Source: Bog-756 sp963704585
GTDB lineage: Bacteria > Actinomycetota > Acidimicrobiia > Acidimicrobiales > RAAP-2
Assembly (NCBI GenBank): GCA_963704585.1
Contig: OY969919.1
Span: forward strand, 3,286,001-3,350,000
Reading direction: 5' to 3'
Length of the DNA stretch: 64,000 bases
Every line of letters starts with the position of its first letter. Within the stretch, counting starts at the first letter, position 1. Under the pieces are notes generated by a model, which did not search any database, was not told the DNA's origin, and worked only from the letters and a program-made list of their open reading frames with translations. The position numbers and the translations under genes were made by a program. Shown piece by piece: positions 17,203-25,911 of this stretch.

Positions 17203-18922
17203 TTGATGCTCGCATTCTTGTCGAGGCTCGCGGCCGGGGTGATCGAGATGGTGAACGGGAAGGAGATCGACGTGTCGGAGTTGACGATCGTCGCGCCCTG
17301 GAGCGGGTTGGCGAAGAGGGGTGAGCCGGCAACGGCATTGATCCACGCCTCGGAGATCGAGAGGCTCGGGCCCGGACCAGTGACGCCCAGCTGGATCTGC
17401 CCGATCGCGGCGGAAGTCGTGGTTGAGGATCCCGCCGACCCGGTCGAAGCGGTCGTCGACTGTGGCGTGCTGCCGGAACTTCCGGAAGGGCTGGATCCGG
17501 CAGCGGCACCCGCAGTCGCATGCCGCTGAAGGCCTGCACCTTGGCGTTCGCCGGCGTGATCGAGATGAGGCTGTTGAGCGTGAGCGTCCAGTCGACGGAT
17601 GAATCGAGGACTGTCGCACGCCGTTGGACGCCCGCCGTGTAGGCGTTGTGGGCCGCGACCACCAAGTCGTACTTTGGAACCTGCGCGTTGAGAGCGCTGA
17701 TGTTCGCCTGCAGCGAGCTCACGTTGTTCTGCGCGTCGCGCACCTGCAGGAATTTCCATGCGCCGAATGCGACCAGCAGAACCAGCACCGCCGCACACCC
17801 GAGCAGCGTGCGCTGTTCGATCCGCTTCATCTGAGCGCGCTTGGCGACCTCCGGGGGCAGGAGGTTGAACTTCTTCACCGCCTTGTCCGGCTCGGGGAGG
17901 GCCAGTCCGATCGGCGTCGCGAGGACCGGTCCGACCTCGGCCGCCTGCTCCGGGCTCAGGTCCATCCGCGAGATGTCGAGGCGCTCGAAGGGCGAAACCC
18001 GCACGATCGGCAGACCGACCTGCGACTCGAGCAGCGGCACCATGCCGCGTAGGTCGGAGCCGCCGCCGGTCACCACCACCCGTGAGACGGGCAGACGGCC
18101 GGGGAGTGACGCGAAGTACTGGATCGAGTTCTTCACCTCGCCTGCCAGCTCGAACATGCTCGGTCCCGCAGCGCGCTCGGCGGTCTGCATCTGTGCGACC
18201 TGCTCACCCAGCCGACGCTTGAGACTTTCGGCATCGGCGATCGGAAGGTCGAGCGCGGCCGAGATTGCCGCAGTCGTCGCGTTGCCCGCGGACCCGATCG
18301 TACGGACGAACTGCGGGCGTCCCTGCTGGTGGACGACGACCACGGTGAGGCCGGCACCGACTGAGACGATCGCCTCGGGACCCTCGGCGACGTCGTGACC
18401 ACCGATCGCACGAACCAGAGCCGACGAGACCAGGTCGACGCCTTCGACCGTCAGTCCGGCGTTCTCGATGGCGCCGATCACGCCGTTGACGAGATCGACG
18501 TGCGCAGCGGCGACCAGGATCCGCCGCATCTTCTCGCCCTCCGCCGAGGTGTAGTCGGCGAGGATCTGCGATGAGAGGATCGTCTGTTCGGGCGGGAAGG
18601 GGATGACCTCTTCCGACTGGAAGCGGACCGCGCTCTCGACTTCGCTGTCGGGGACGAACGGCAAGTCGATCTCTCGAGTGATCGCCCGGAGACCGGCGAT
18701 GCCGACGATCACGGTCGACGTCGAGAACTGCCCGTTCTTCCAGAGCCGGTTGATCGCTTCAGTGACGGCCGCGGTGTCACGGATCTCACCTTCGACCAGC
18801 GATCCAGGGGGAAGCCCCACCTGGCCATAGGTGAGCAGGACGGGGCGCGACTTGCCGACGTCGAGCTCGGCGGCGCGGACGGCGCTCGTCCCGATGTCGA
18901 GACCTACGGTCAGGTGCGCCAT
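17199..18922 (-). CDS. pilM: PilM-PilN fusion, frameshifted in the PilN part
   Basis: Residues 1-345 are PilM: an actin-like ATPase (VGLDIGTSAVRAAEL, ESAVRFQSEEVIPFP, VVVTGGGSDLRGM). The frame runs without a stop or start into PilN: KFNLLPPEV (352-360, the PilM-binding motif of PilN tails), a membrane helix at about 372-390, and a coiled coil. So the cytoplasmic ATPase appears tethered to the membrane partner it normally binds. Near 17520 the frame slips by one base; the rest of PilN continues as SSPSGSSGSTPQ and IGQIQLGVTGPG to the stop at 17199. Start: ATG with GAGGAG upstream. A sigma-28-like promoter lies about 115 bases upstream. Confidence 0.8.
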
Positions 18923-19037
18923 GCCAACACTCCTCTGACGTCGTCCATGATGATCTTCCGGCCCCTCTCGTGACGGCCATCAGCAGGCGGTGGCTGAGCT
19001 GGTGGCTGTTCGACGGTGCACCAGGCGTTACGACGAT

Positions 19038-19065
19038 CTATCGGACCAAACCGCATGTAGCTTGA
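19038..19065 (-). promoter_or_regulatory. Sigma-28-like promoter of pilM-pilN-pilO
   Basis: On the minus strand TCAAG (19061-19065), 15 bases, TCCGATAG (19038-19045). Six of eight bases fit GCCGATAA and four of five fit TAAAG. It lies between the pilT stop and the pilM start. Confidence 0.5.
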
Positions 19066-19097
19066 GGTCTTCGCACCACGCGTCGTCGAGGTGCGGC

Positions 19098-20213
19098 TCA
19101 GCCGAAGGTGGACGTGGCGAACACGCCGGTCTGCATGATGCCTTTGCGCTCGAGCTGGACCTTCAGGTCGTGCGGGTTGGTGGCCGTGGCCATCGCCTCC
19201 GACAGCTCGATCGTGCCGCTCGAGATGAGATCGACGAGTGACTGGTCGAACGTCATCATTCCGTAGTACTCGCCCTCGGCGACGACGGCCTCGATGTCGG
19301 CCGTGAGGAGCGGATCGATGATGGCCTGCTGGATCCGGCCGTTGACCACCAGGATCTCGAGCGCGGGCACTCGGTTCTTGCCGTCTGCCGCCGGGATGAG
19401 GCGCTGGCAGATGATCCCCTTGAGCGAGCCGGCGAGGCTGATCCTGATCTGGCTCTGCTGATGGGGCGGGAAGAAGTCGACGATCCGGTTGATGGTCTCG
19501 GTGGCGTTGATGGTGTGCAGGGTGGAGAGCACCAGGTGGCCAGTCTCTGCCGCAGTCAGCGCTGCGGAGACCGTCTCGAGGTCACGCATCTCGCCGACCA
19601 GGATGACGTCGGGGTCCTGCCGGAGGACGACGCGCATCGCTGAGGAGAAGGTGTCGGTGTCGAAGCCGACTTCACGCTGATCGATGGCGGCGAGGTCGTC
19701 CTGGTGGAGGTACTCGACCGGGTCCTCGATGGTCACGACGTGGCACGAACGGGTGTGGTTGATGTGGTCGAGCATCGCGGCGAGGGTCGTGGTCTTGCCC
19801 GAGCCGGTGGGACCGGTGACCAGCACCAGGCCGCGCATCTCGTCAGCGAGCCGGGTGACCACCGGGGGAAGTCCAAGCTCGGCGACAGTCGCGGCGTTGG
19901 CGCGCACGCGGCGCATGGCGAGCGCGACGGACGAGCGTTGGTAGAAGGCGTTGACCCGGAACCGGCCGGTGCCGGCAAGGCTGTAGGCGAAGTCCGCCTC
20001 GTGGTGCTCGCGGAACGCGCCAAGGCTCGTCGGCGGCATGATCGACTCGGCGATCTGCCTGGTCTCCTCCGCACTGAACGACGGCTCGTCGTCCATCGTC
20101 CGGAGGGCCCCCGCGATCCGCATCCGCGGTGGAGCACCCGCTTTGATGTGCAGGTCGGAGCCGTCCAGCTCGGCCAGTTGTCCCAGCAGACGATCGAGGT
20201 CGGCGGTGTCCAC
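19098..20213 (-). CDS. pilT: PilT-like twitching motility ATPase
   Basis: A 371-residue secretion ATPase of the PilT group, which powers pilus retraction. Walker A GPTGSGKTTTL, Asp box IEDPVEYLH, Walker B DPDVILVGEMRD, His box TAAETGHLVLSTLHT. It begins at the PAS-like N-domain (GSDLHIKAGAPPRMRIAG) and lacks the MshEN domain of PilB. The GTG at 20213 has AGGAGG six bases upstream; the frame is open 27 bases further. Unlike many PilT it ends GVFATSTFG. A second, longer PilT homologue lies at 28.7-30.4 kb. Confidence 0.88.
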   Translation of the reverse strand: MDTADLDRLLGQLAELDGSDLHIKAGAPPRMRIAGALRTMDDEPSFSAEETRQIAESIMPPTSLGAFREHHEADFAYSLAGTGRFRVNAFYQRSSVALAMRRVRANAATVAELGLPPVVTRLADEMRGLVLVTGPTGSGKTTTLAAMLDHINHTRSCHVVTIEDPVEYLHQDDLAAIDQREVGFDTDTFSSAMRVVLRQDPDVILVGEMRDLETVSAALTAAETGHLVLSTLHTINATETINRIVDFFPPHQQSQIRISLAGSLKGIICQRLIPAADGKNRVPALEILVVNGRIQQAIIDPLLTADIEAVVAEGEYYGMMTFDQSLVDLISSGTIELSEAMATATNPHDLKVQLERKGIMQTGVFATSTFG

Positions 20214-20289
20214 GATGAACCTCCTTCTGCCCGGTCGCACTGGGACGTGACGGCGACCCGTGCGATCGCCCGGATGGCGACCCCCGTAA

Positions 20290-20317
20290 TTGTCGGGAGG
20301 TTCGAGTCGTAGCTGTA
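20290..20317 (-). promoter_or_regulatory. Weak sigma-28-like promoter of pilT
   Basis: TACAG (20313-20317), 15 bases, CCCGACAA (20290-20297) on the minus strand. It is the weakest of the five similar sites but has the same spacing and lies about 75 bases before the pilT start. Confidence 0.3.
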
Positions 20318-20334
20318 GCGTGCGCCGCCCGTGG

Positions 20335-20724
20335 TCAACTCGTGGCGGGCTCCTTCGGCTTCGGTTTCGGCTTGATCGGCGGACGCGCCGTTGCCCGAGC
20401 TTCCGTCGGACGAGGAGCCGCCGCCCGACTCCGAGCTGCCCGGAGCTCTTCGACGCAGGGCTGTCGGGCCCGCACTGCCCGACGAGCTGTCAGATGTCGA
20501 GCCCGATCCTGCCGTGCGTCTGCGCTCTTCTTCTTCCTGTCGGTGCCCGACCGGCTGTCGTTCTTGTAGAAGCCGCTCCCCTTGAAGACGATCCCGACGT
20601 TGCCGAATACCTTCCGCACCGGCGAGCCACAGGTCGGGCAGGCGGTCAGGGGGTCGTCATGGAAGGACTGGACGACGTCGAAATTCCGGTCGCAGCCATC
20701 GCATCGGTATTCGTACGTGGGCAC
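20335..20724 (-). CDS. FmdB-type zinc-ribbon regulatory protein
   Basis: About 129 residues. The first 60 are a clear FmdB zinc ribbon: PTYEYRCDGCDRNFDV (CxxC) and ACPTCGSPVRKVF (CxxC), ending IVFKGSGFYKNDSR. The tail in the open frame is Arg-rich, unlike the family. A shifted frame reads AGSGSTSDSSSGSAGP and SSESGGGSSSDGSSG, the Ser/Gly-rich tail usual for FmdB, so one or more indels between about 20400 and 20520 are likely. The start is a GTG. It may bind nucleic acid; its target is unknown. Confidence 0.75.
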   Translation of the reverse strand: MPTYEYRCDGCDRNFDVVQSFHDDPLTACPTCGSPVRKVFGNVGIVFKGSGFYKNDSRSGTDRKKKSADARQDRARHLTARRAVRARQPCVEELRAARSRAAAPRPTEARATARPPIKPKPKPKEPATS

Positions 20725-20847
20725 GCGGGACGTCCCTTCCGGTTCGGTGGACCGCAGTCGATCTGGCAGTCTACCGGAGAGAGTGCCAAAACCGGCCCCA
20801 TGGGCTGGTCTCTCGTACACTGTGGGCGTGAACGACGCGGTGCCCGC

Positions 20848-21333
20848 GTGACCGATCGGAGTCTGAGCCACCTGGATCCCTTCGGGGGCACCCGGATGGT
20901 CGACGTCTCGCCGAAGGAGGCGACCCACCGTCGGGCGCTCGCACGGTGCAGGGTCTCGATGATGCCCGAGACGACGGCGAAGGTGGCCAACAACGCCATC
21001 ACCAAGGGCGACGTCCTCGCTGCGGCCCGGGTGGCGGGCATCCAGGCCGCCAAGCGCACCGCCGACCTGGTGCCGATGTGTCATCCGTTGCTCGTCGGGG
21101 CGGTCCACGTCGACTTCACGATCGGGGACGACTTCGTCGAGGTGGAGGCGAAGGTCGAGACGGTGGATCGCACCGGGGTCGAGATGGAAGCCATGACCGC
21201 CTGTGCGATCGCCGCGCTCACGGTCTACGACATGTGCAAGACGACCGATCGGACGATGAGCATCGGCCAGCTCATGCTGTGGGAGAAGATGGGCGGGAGC
21301 TCGGGGAGCTGGAAGCGGGACCCGCTGGTCTGA
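20848..21333 (+). CDS. moaC: Cyclic pyranopterin monophosphate synthase MoaC
   Basis: A 161-residue protein of normal MoaC length. It works after MoaA in the first stage of molybdenum cofactor synthesis. Seen: MVDVSPKEATHRRA, KGDVLAAARVAGIQAAKRTADLVPMCHPL (catalytic loop), VEMEAMTACAIAALTVYDMCK. The GTG at 20848 lies directly in front of the conserved start SHLDPFGGTRMVDVS. No other moa gene is in the window. Confidence 0.93.
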   Translation: MTDRSLSHLDPFGGTRMVDVSPKEATHRRALARCRVSMMPETTAKVANNAITKGDVLAAARVAGIQAAKRTADLVPMCHPLLVGAVHVDFTIGDDFVEVEAKVETVDRTGVEMEAMTACAIAALTVYDMCKTTDRTMSIGQLMLWEKMGGSSGSWKRDPLV

Positions 21334-21402
21334 CTCCCGACGGCGTGCATGACCGGCGGTGACGACGAGGATCCGGCTTCGACGGCAAGCGACCTCCGGT
21401 TC

Positions 21403-21753
21403 TCAGGGATGCGGGCCGCGTGTCCGATGACGGCGCCACCAACGGCGCCGGGTTCCGAAGAAGTCGGGAGCCAGTGGACCGGTGTGCCTCGGAGCGTCTC
21501 GGTCGACGTCCGGCGTGGAGACGGCTCGGGGCGGTGTCACCGGGGTGTTGCCGGAGGTCACCGGGGCCGGTTCGGCGGGATCCGTGCGATCGACGTAGAG
21601 GATGTCGTGCGCCATCGCGGCGGATGCCGCGAAGCTCGCACTCGGACGGTGGACCACCGAGCTGGGCGGAGGCGGTGGGAGGAGGTGCCACGTCACGTTG
21701 CCCGTCACCATGGACATCGCGTCGTGTGACTCCTCGTGGGTCGGCGGAACCAT
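21403..21753 (-). CDS. Hypothetical protein, Pro-rich, unrecognised
   Basis: I do not recognise this 116-residue frame. It contains VTWHLLPPPPPSS and an Ala-rich then Pro/Thr-rich tail ending in RRRWWRRHRTRG. Third codon positions are strongly G/C, as in real genes here, which is the main support. The start (ATG 21753) is uncertain; the frame is open to 21924. It is the only candidate in the 669 bases between moaC and the next gene (21334-22002), and nothing else is visible there. Confidence 0.35.
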   Translation of the reverse strand: MVPPTHEESHDAMSMVTGNVTWHLLPPPPPSSVVHRPSASFAASAAMAHDILYVDRTDPAEPAPVTSGNTPVTPPRAVSTPDVDRDAPRHTGPLAPDFFGTRRRWWRRHRTRGPHP

Positions 21754-22002
21754 CTGGTTCCGGCTGACCCGCACTTCGTGCTGTCGGCTGGTTGTGTCGC
21801 CATCGTGCCGATCCGTTGCCGCTGAATTTCGGACGGAGCGCTGGAGGCGTGTTGATACGCTCCGGCGATGTCCCTCAGTGCATTCTGTGGCGACCGGGCG
21901 CGCCGGCACAGGGTACAAAGCCACAATTCGGCGGTTGTCAGGAGTCGGAGGCGGCCTACGCCACGGGGGTCCCGCCCGCGGACGGGTGTGCCCCGGTCGA
22001 TC

Positions 22003-22425
22003 TCAGCCGCGAACGGCCGAGCGGAGATCCCGAAGGGAGAGCTCCGATGTCGCTTCGCCGCCGCACTGCGAGCAGTGCTCGACGTGCCGCCAACTCCGCA
22101 GCAGGCGTGTGCCCTCAGGATTGAGGAGGACGACGAACGACTCGGACAGCGGATCGATCTCGACGCCGTAGCACGGCTGCCACTCCGTCGATGCCGGACC
22201 AGTCCGGTAGTTCCCGCCCTTCACCACTCTGCGGAAGCGGGAGTTCTGCATGTCGATGATCCACGTGCTGTGGCACGACTCGATGACGATCTCATCCACG
22301 GCGTCAGTATCCCATGAATTGATGAGAGCCAAACGTTGATTGGATGTCGGTTCGGTGACAGTTCTGGCGTCAGTCGGTCCGCCGAAGGACCGCTCGTCCC
22401 TACGGATTTCTTGCTCGTTGATCAT
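22003..22425 (-). CDS. Conserved hypothetical protein (NSWDTD type)
   Basis: About 140 residues. The core from NSWDTDAVDEIVIESCHSTWIID through FRRVVKGG, TEWQPCYGVEIDP and FVVLLNPEGTRLLRSWRHV resembles small uncharacterised actinobacterial proteins. A C-terminal CSQC pair could help bind metal with the preceding His. The ATG at 22425 overlaps the end of the histidine kinase gene by 26 bases, so it is the last gene of the prepilin peptidase-regulator-kinase run and may share its regulation. Confidence 0.6.
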   Translation of the reverse strand: MINEQEIRRDERSFGGPTDARTVTEPTSNQRLALINSWDTDAVDEIVIESCHSTWIIDMQNSRFRRVVKGGNYRTGPASTEWQPCYGVEIDPLSESFVVLLNPEGTRLLRSWRHVEHCSQCGGEATSELSLRDLRSAVRG

Positions 22426-24001
22426 TTCGAGTGATGATTCCGCGCGATTCGGCCGAGTGCGAATCGAGAACCGTCGCCGGCACCCAGACATCGACCGTGG
22501 TGCCCACACCGATCTCGGTGTGGATCGTCAGCCGGGATTGGATCAGATTGACCCGCTCGGTCATTCCGGTGATGCCGAGCCGATGCGCTCCGCCATTGAC
22601 GGCCGGGTCCGCCGGATCGAAACCGACACCGTCGTCGGTCACGAGCAGACGGATACCGCCTGATTCGAAGTCGATGCCGACCGAGACCCGCCGTGCAGCG
22701 GCATGTCGCTCGACGTTCGAGAGCGCTTCCTGGGCGATGCGGAAAAGCGTCGATTCGATTCCCGGTCCGAGGCGGCGTGCCGTTCCCGTGACGCCGAACG
22801 ATGCCTCGAACTGCTGTCGCTCCGCGGCGTCGGCGAGGAGCTGGTGCACCGACTCGACGAGGCCGAGATCGTCGAGGATCGACGGACGGAGGCCCTGTGC
22901 GATGGTCCGCAGTTCGGCGACCGATTCCTCGACAGCGCCGCGCAGCTGGTGGAGCTCGGCACGCTCCGCACCGGTGGACGCGGTCGACTCGAGCGAATCG
23001 ATCTGCCGACAGAGGTGGATCAGGGTCTGGAGCGGGCCGTCGTGCAACTCGTGCGCGAGATGCCGTCGTTCATCCTCCTGACCCGAGACGACGCGACTCG
23101 CGAACGCCTCCACCTGCTCCTTCCGGTGGGTCTCGGTCGTCACGTCCTCGAAGACGACCTGCATCCGGCGATCGCCCTCCGGTCCGGAGAAGATCGACGC
23201 GGCGGGACGGTAGAGCAGCTCGTGACCGTCAACGGCCACGGCCACCGGTGGGATCCGATCGCGCTCGAACAGCGGCTCGGAACCCGGGGCCGACGCCGAA
23301 TCGAGTCCTGTCTGGTTGGTGCGGGACTCCACCAGTGTGGTGAGGAGGTGCGCGGCCGCGGGCGGACCGATCACGTCGACCAGCCGGATCGGCCCCGGGG
23401 AATGGGCGCCGACGCCGTTGCCCCCTGCTCGGTCGGCGACCAGTCCGAAGATGCGGTCGGCCGCCGGGTTGACCTCGGCCACCTGCCCGTCCGCGTCGAC
23501 GATGAGGATGGGGGAGCGGTTCGAGTCGAAGAGCTCACGGTAGAGAGCGACGGCGCGGACATGCGCCCGCTCCGCTGCGACGGCGACCTCCCGCGCCTCG
23601 CGTTCGGCCGTGACGCGAAGTCCGATCACCACGGCGAGCGCGTCGAGCAACACGACCTGCACCACCTCGACCCATGCCGCGGCTGTGTCCCGCGCCGCCA
23701 CTGCGGTCGCGAAGCGAGGGACCGCGAGCAGTGTGATCCATCCTGCGGTCACGAGTGCACCGTCGAGTCCGTAGGTCAGAGCCGCATAGACGACCGGCAG
23801 GAGGAAGAGCGCGAACGTCGAGAGCTCCAGTGCGACCGAACTGGTGTCGAGATGGAACGCGACCGTCGCTGCGAGCCGGAGGAGGTAGAGCGCGAGGATC
23901 GCGATCTGGAGGATCCAAAACCGCGAGTCCGCCCAAAAGGTGGCGCGAAGACGGGATCTGCCGACCGCGGGCACTCCTCGCTCAGACGTGCTGGTCGCCA
24001 T
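22400..24001 (-). CDS. Membrane sensor histidine kinase (NarL/DesK type, PAS-containing)
   Basis: A 533-residue kinase. Four to five membrane segments in residues 25-145, a PAS domain at about 165-280 (SPILIVDADGQVAEVNPAADRIFG), a HisKA_3 dimerisation domain with ERRHLAHELHDGPLQ (phospho-His in HELHD), and a HATPase domain (ALSNVERHA N box, VTDDGVGFDP). The ATG at 24001 overlaps the response regulator stop by 20 bases, so both are translated together. The sensed signal is unknown; the place within the pilus region suggests control of pili or surface behaviour. Confidence 0.85.
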   Translation of the reverse strand: MATSTSERGVPAVGRSRLRATFWADSRFWILQIAILALYLLRLAATVAFHLDTSSVALELSTFALFLLPVVYAALTYGLDGALVTAGWITLLAVPRFATAVAARDTAAAWVEVVQVVLLDALAVVIGLRVTAEREAREVAVAAERAHVRAVALYRELFDSNRSPILIVDADGQVAEVNPAADRIFGLVADRAGGNGVGAHSPGPIRLVDVIGPPAAAHLLTTLVESRTNQTGLDSASAPGSEPLFERDRIPPVAVAVDGHELLYRPAASIFSGPEGDRRMQVVFEDVTTETHRKEQVEAFASRVVSGQEDERRHLAHELHDGPLQTLIHLCRQIDSLESTASTGAERAELHQLRGAVEESVAELRTIAQGLRPSILDDLGLVESVHQLLADAAERQQFEASFGVTGTARRLGPGIESTLFRIAQEALSNVERHAAARRVSVGIDFESGGIRLLVTDDGVGFDPADPAVNGGAHRLGITGMTERVNLIQSRLTIHTEIGVGTTVDVWVPATVLDSHSAESRGIITRNDQRARNP

Positions 24002-24710
24002 CGGACGGTCCCCGGACGAACAGGGTGCGGGCCAGCGCCACGTGCACCAGCTCGGTGCGCGAGGAGATGCCGAGCTTCTCGAAGACATGATTGAGATGTC
24101 CCTCGACCGTGCGCGGACTGATGCCGAGCTCCTGCGCGATCGCCTTGTTCGACAGACCGCGACCGACGAGCCGGACCACCTCCTCCTCCCTCGAGGTCAG
24201 CCGGGTGCTCGGGCCCGCTCTGTCGATGGGATCGCCCTTCTCGCCTCGGCCGAGACCACGCCCGCGCACCATCGGCGTGCCCGCACACGCCTCTTCGATC
24301 GAGCGGACGAGATCGTCACCGGGTGTGGTCTTGAGCAGGTAGCCGGACACGCCGGCGGAGAGCGCCGCGCGGACGTAGTGATCGTCGTCGTACGCACTGA
24401 GCACCAGGACCGTTGCCTGCGGATGCTCACGCACGATCCGGCGGGCGAGGTCGATGCCGCTTCCGGAGGGAAGTCGGATGTCGACGAGGACCACTTCTGG
24501 ACGATGCTCGTCGATGACCTCCAGCGCGTCGTCGATGTCGCCGGCCTCACCGACGACTGCAAAGCCGGGAGCGGCCTCGAGGATCTGTCGGGTTCCCGTC
24601 CGCAGCAGTTCGTGGTCGTCGACGATCACCACCCGCCGGACGTCTGGCGGGTGGGCGAAGAGCACTGCATCGCCACCGAGCTGAGATCCGCGCCGATCCG
24701 GCGAGCTCAT
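23982..24710 (-). CDS. NarL/FixJ-type response regulator
   Basis: A 242-residue regulator: receiver domain with VVIVDDHELLR and the phospho-acceptor Asp77 in VVLVDIRLP, then a LuxR-type HTH (SREEEVVRLVGRGLSNKAIAQ and TVEGHLNHVFEKLG). It is the cognate partner of the overlapping histidine kinase. It starts 22 bases after the prepilin peptidase-like gene ends, so that gene, the regulator, the kinase and the following hypothetical form one operon. Confidence 0.9.
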   Translation of the reverse strand: MSSPDRRGSQLGGDAVLFAHPPDVRRVVIVDDHELLRTGTRQILEAAPGFAVVGEAGDIDDALEVIDEHRPEVVLVDIRLPSGSGIDLARRIVREHPQATVLVLSAYDDDHYVRAALSAGVSGYLLKTTPGDDLVRSIEEACAGTPMVRGRGLGRGEKGDPIDRAGPSTRLTSREEEVVRLVGRGLSNKAIAQELGISPRTVEGHLNHVFEKLGISSRTELVHVALARTLFVRGPSDGDQHV

Positions 24711-24731
24711 CCGACCATCGTACGTTCGCCG

Positions 24732-25559
24732 TCACATTGCGACGAGGGACGCCAGGAGCGCTGCGCCGATCGCCGTGACGAGCGGCACCTGCGCGAGCAA
24801 CGGAATGCGGGGCGTGGGACGGGTGACGTCGTCGGCTGCGCCAGCCGGATGCCGTGTGCGGACGGAGGCGACGACCATGGAGAGGAAGTAGATCGCGAGC
24901 CATGCGACGGCGCCGACGATCGCCGATCCAGGCCCGAGCCCGCCGACCCAGCAGCCGGCGAGCAGCAGCGTGCTCCGGCCGTGGGCGCGCGGATCGGACG
25001 AGTCGGGATCCACGCGCCGCAGGATCCCGTACGCAAGCACCGCGGCCGCGCTTCCGAGGACCGCTCCTACGGCGACCGCACCATGACCGTGGAGGCCTGC
25101 GCCGATCACGACGAAGGCGAGCCCTGAGGCGGTGGCGATCGCCGCCAGTCGGAGCGGGGCCCGGAAGCCGTCGTACTCGACGAGGGCGACCGCGATGAAC
25201 CCCGCGGCGAGCAGGCAGTAGCCGACCGAGACGAGCGTCCCGTGCAGTGCCCACGTGACGAGCGCGAAGGAGGCCGCCGTTGTCGTCTCGACCAACGGGT
25301 AGCGGGCTGAGATCGGTGTACGGCACGTGCGGCACCGCCCTCGCAGGGCGAGCCACGAGAACGCTGGAATGTTCTCCCACCAGGTCAGCTGCCGCCGGCA
25401 CGTCGGGCAGAACGACCGTGGAGCTGCGACGGAGAGCTCCCGCGGGGTCCGGTAGACGACGACGTTGAGGAAGGAGCCGACGAAGAGCCCGGCGACCCCG
25501 GCGACCGCGACGGAGGCGGGCAGCGGCAGCGACGCGACGGCGGGCACGGGAGTATTCAA
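24732..25559 (-). CDS. Prepilin peptidase (A24) homologue with altered catalytic aspartates
   Basis: A 275-residue polytopic protein. The N-terminal methylase part is intact: GLFVGSFLNVVVYRTP and the two CxxC pairs (FCPTCRRQLTWWENIPAFSWL, RCRTC). The peptidase part is not: where family members have an Asp in IDLD-R-IP this reads VEYDGFRAP, and where they have GxGDxKL this reads AHGRSTL, so both active Asp positions are changed (Glu, Arg). It may lack peptidase activity, or only methylate pilins; another prepilin peptidase would then be needed elsewhere. First gene of the regulator-kinase operon. Confidence 0.75.
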   Translation of the reverse strand: MNTPVPAVASLPLPASVAVAGVAGLFVGSFLNVVVYRTPRELSVAAPRSFCPTCRRQLTWWENIPAFSWLALRGRCRTCRTPISARYPLVETTTAASFALVTWALHGTLVSVGYCLLAAGFIAVALVEYDGFRAPLRLAAIATASGLAFVVIGAGLHGHGAVAVGAVLGSAAAVLAYGILRRVDPDSSDPRAHGRSTLLLAGCWVGGLGPGSAIVGAVAWLAIYFLSMVVASVRTRHPAGAADDVTRPTPRIPLLAQVPLVTAIGAALLASLVAM

Positions 25560-25744
25560 CTCCCAGCGTCAGCCCCGAACGTGACTTTCTCGGTCCATGA
25601 TTCGGTGCCTCTCGAGTTCGGGGCGTCGATGACCTGCGAGGACGTCCGGCGGGGATGCCATTCGGGAGCACGAGCGGCGGTCGAGCCGACAGCGGGGTCC
25701 GCGGGCCGCAGCGGCGACTGCGTCTTGAGCAATGAGCGCATGGA

Positions 25745-25759
25745 GGTGACATAATCACC
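25745..25759. promoter_or_regulatory. Inverted repeat GGTGA-CATAA-TCACC
   Basis: Perfect 5-bp arms around CATAA in the 352-base divergent gap between the prepilin peptidase homologue and pilB. Could be an operator; no regulator assigned. Confidence 0.3.
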
Positions 25760-25841
25760 ACGGAGAGTGGTTGACGGCGTTCAGCCCCGGGAGGTTGACG
25801 CGCGCCACGAGGGGGGCCGGTCGTGACGTGGGGTGGAACCA

Positions 25842-25862
25842 GCCGGCGACAGTGTCGCCGGC
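25842..25862. promoter_or_regulatory. Perfect 10-bp-arm inverted repeat before pilB
   Basis: GCCGGCGACA and TGTCGCCGGC are separated by one base, giving a 21-base near-perfect palindrome. It ends 14 bases before the sigma-28-like promoter of pilB, so it could be an activator or repressor site or a hairpin. The rest of the gap 25560-25911 holds no gene that I can see. Confidence 0.45.
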
Positions 25863-25876
25863 CACGGGAATCAGGT

Positions 25877-25904
25877 TCAATCTCGCAGCCGAGTCTGCCG
25901 ATGA
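25877..25904 (+). promoter_or_regulatory. Sigma-28-like promoter of pilB
   Basis: TCAAT (25877-25881), 15 bases, GCCGATGA (25897-25904), seven of eight fitting GCCGATAA. Transcription would begin about where the ATG at 25912 lies, suggesting a leaderless message. Confidence 0.5.
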
Positions 25905-25911
25905 TGACGCC

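Noticed and set aside
20582..20851. Short open frame ending directly at the moaC start (GVNDAVPA)
   Set aside because: Most of it is antisense to the FmdB zinc ribbon; no ribosome site or similarity.
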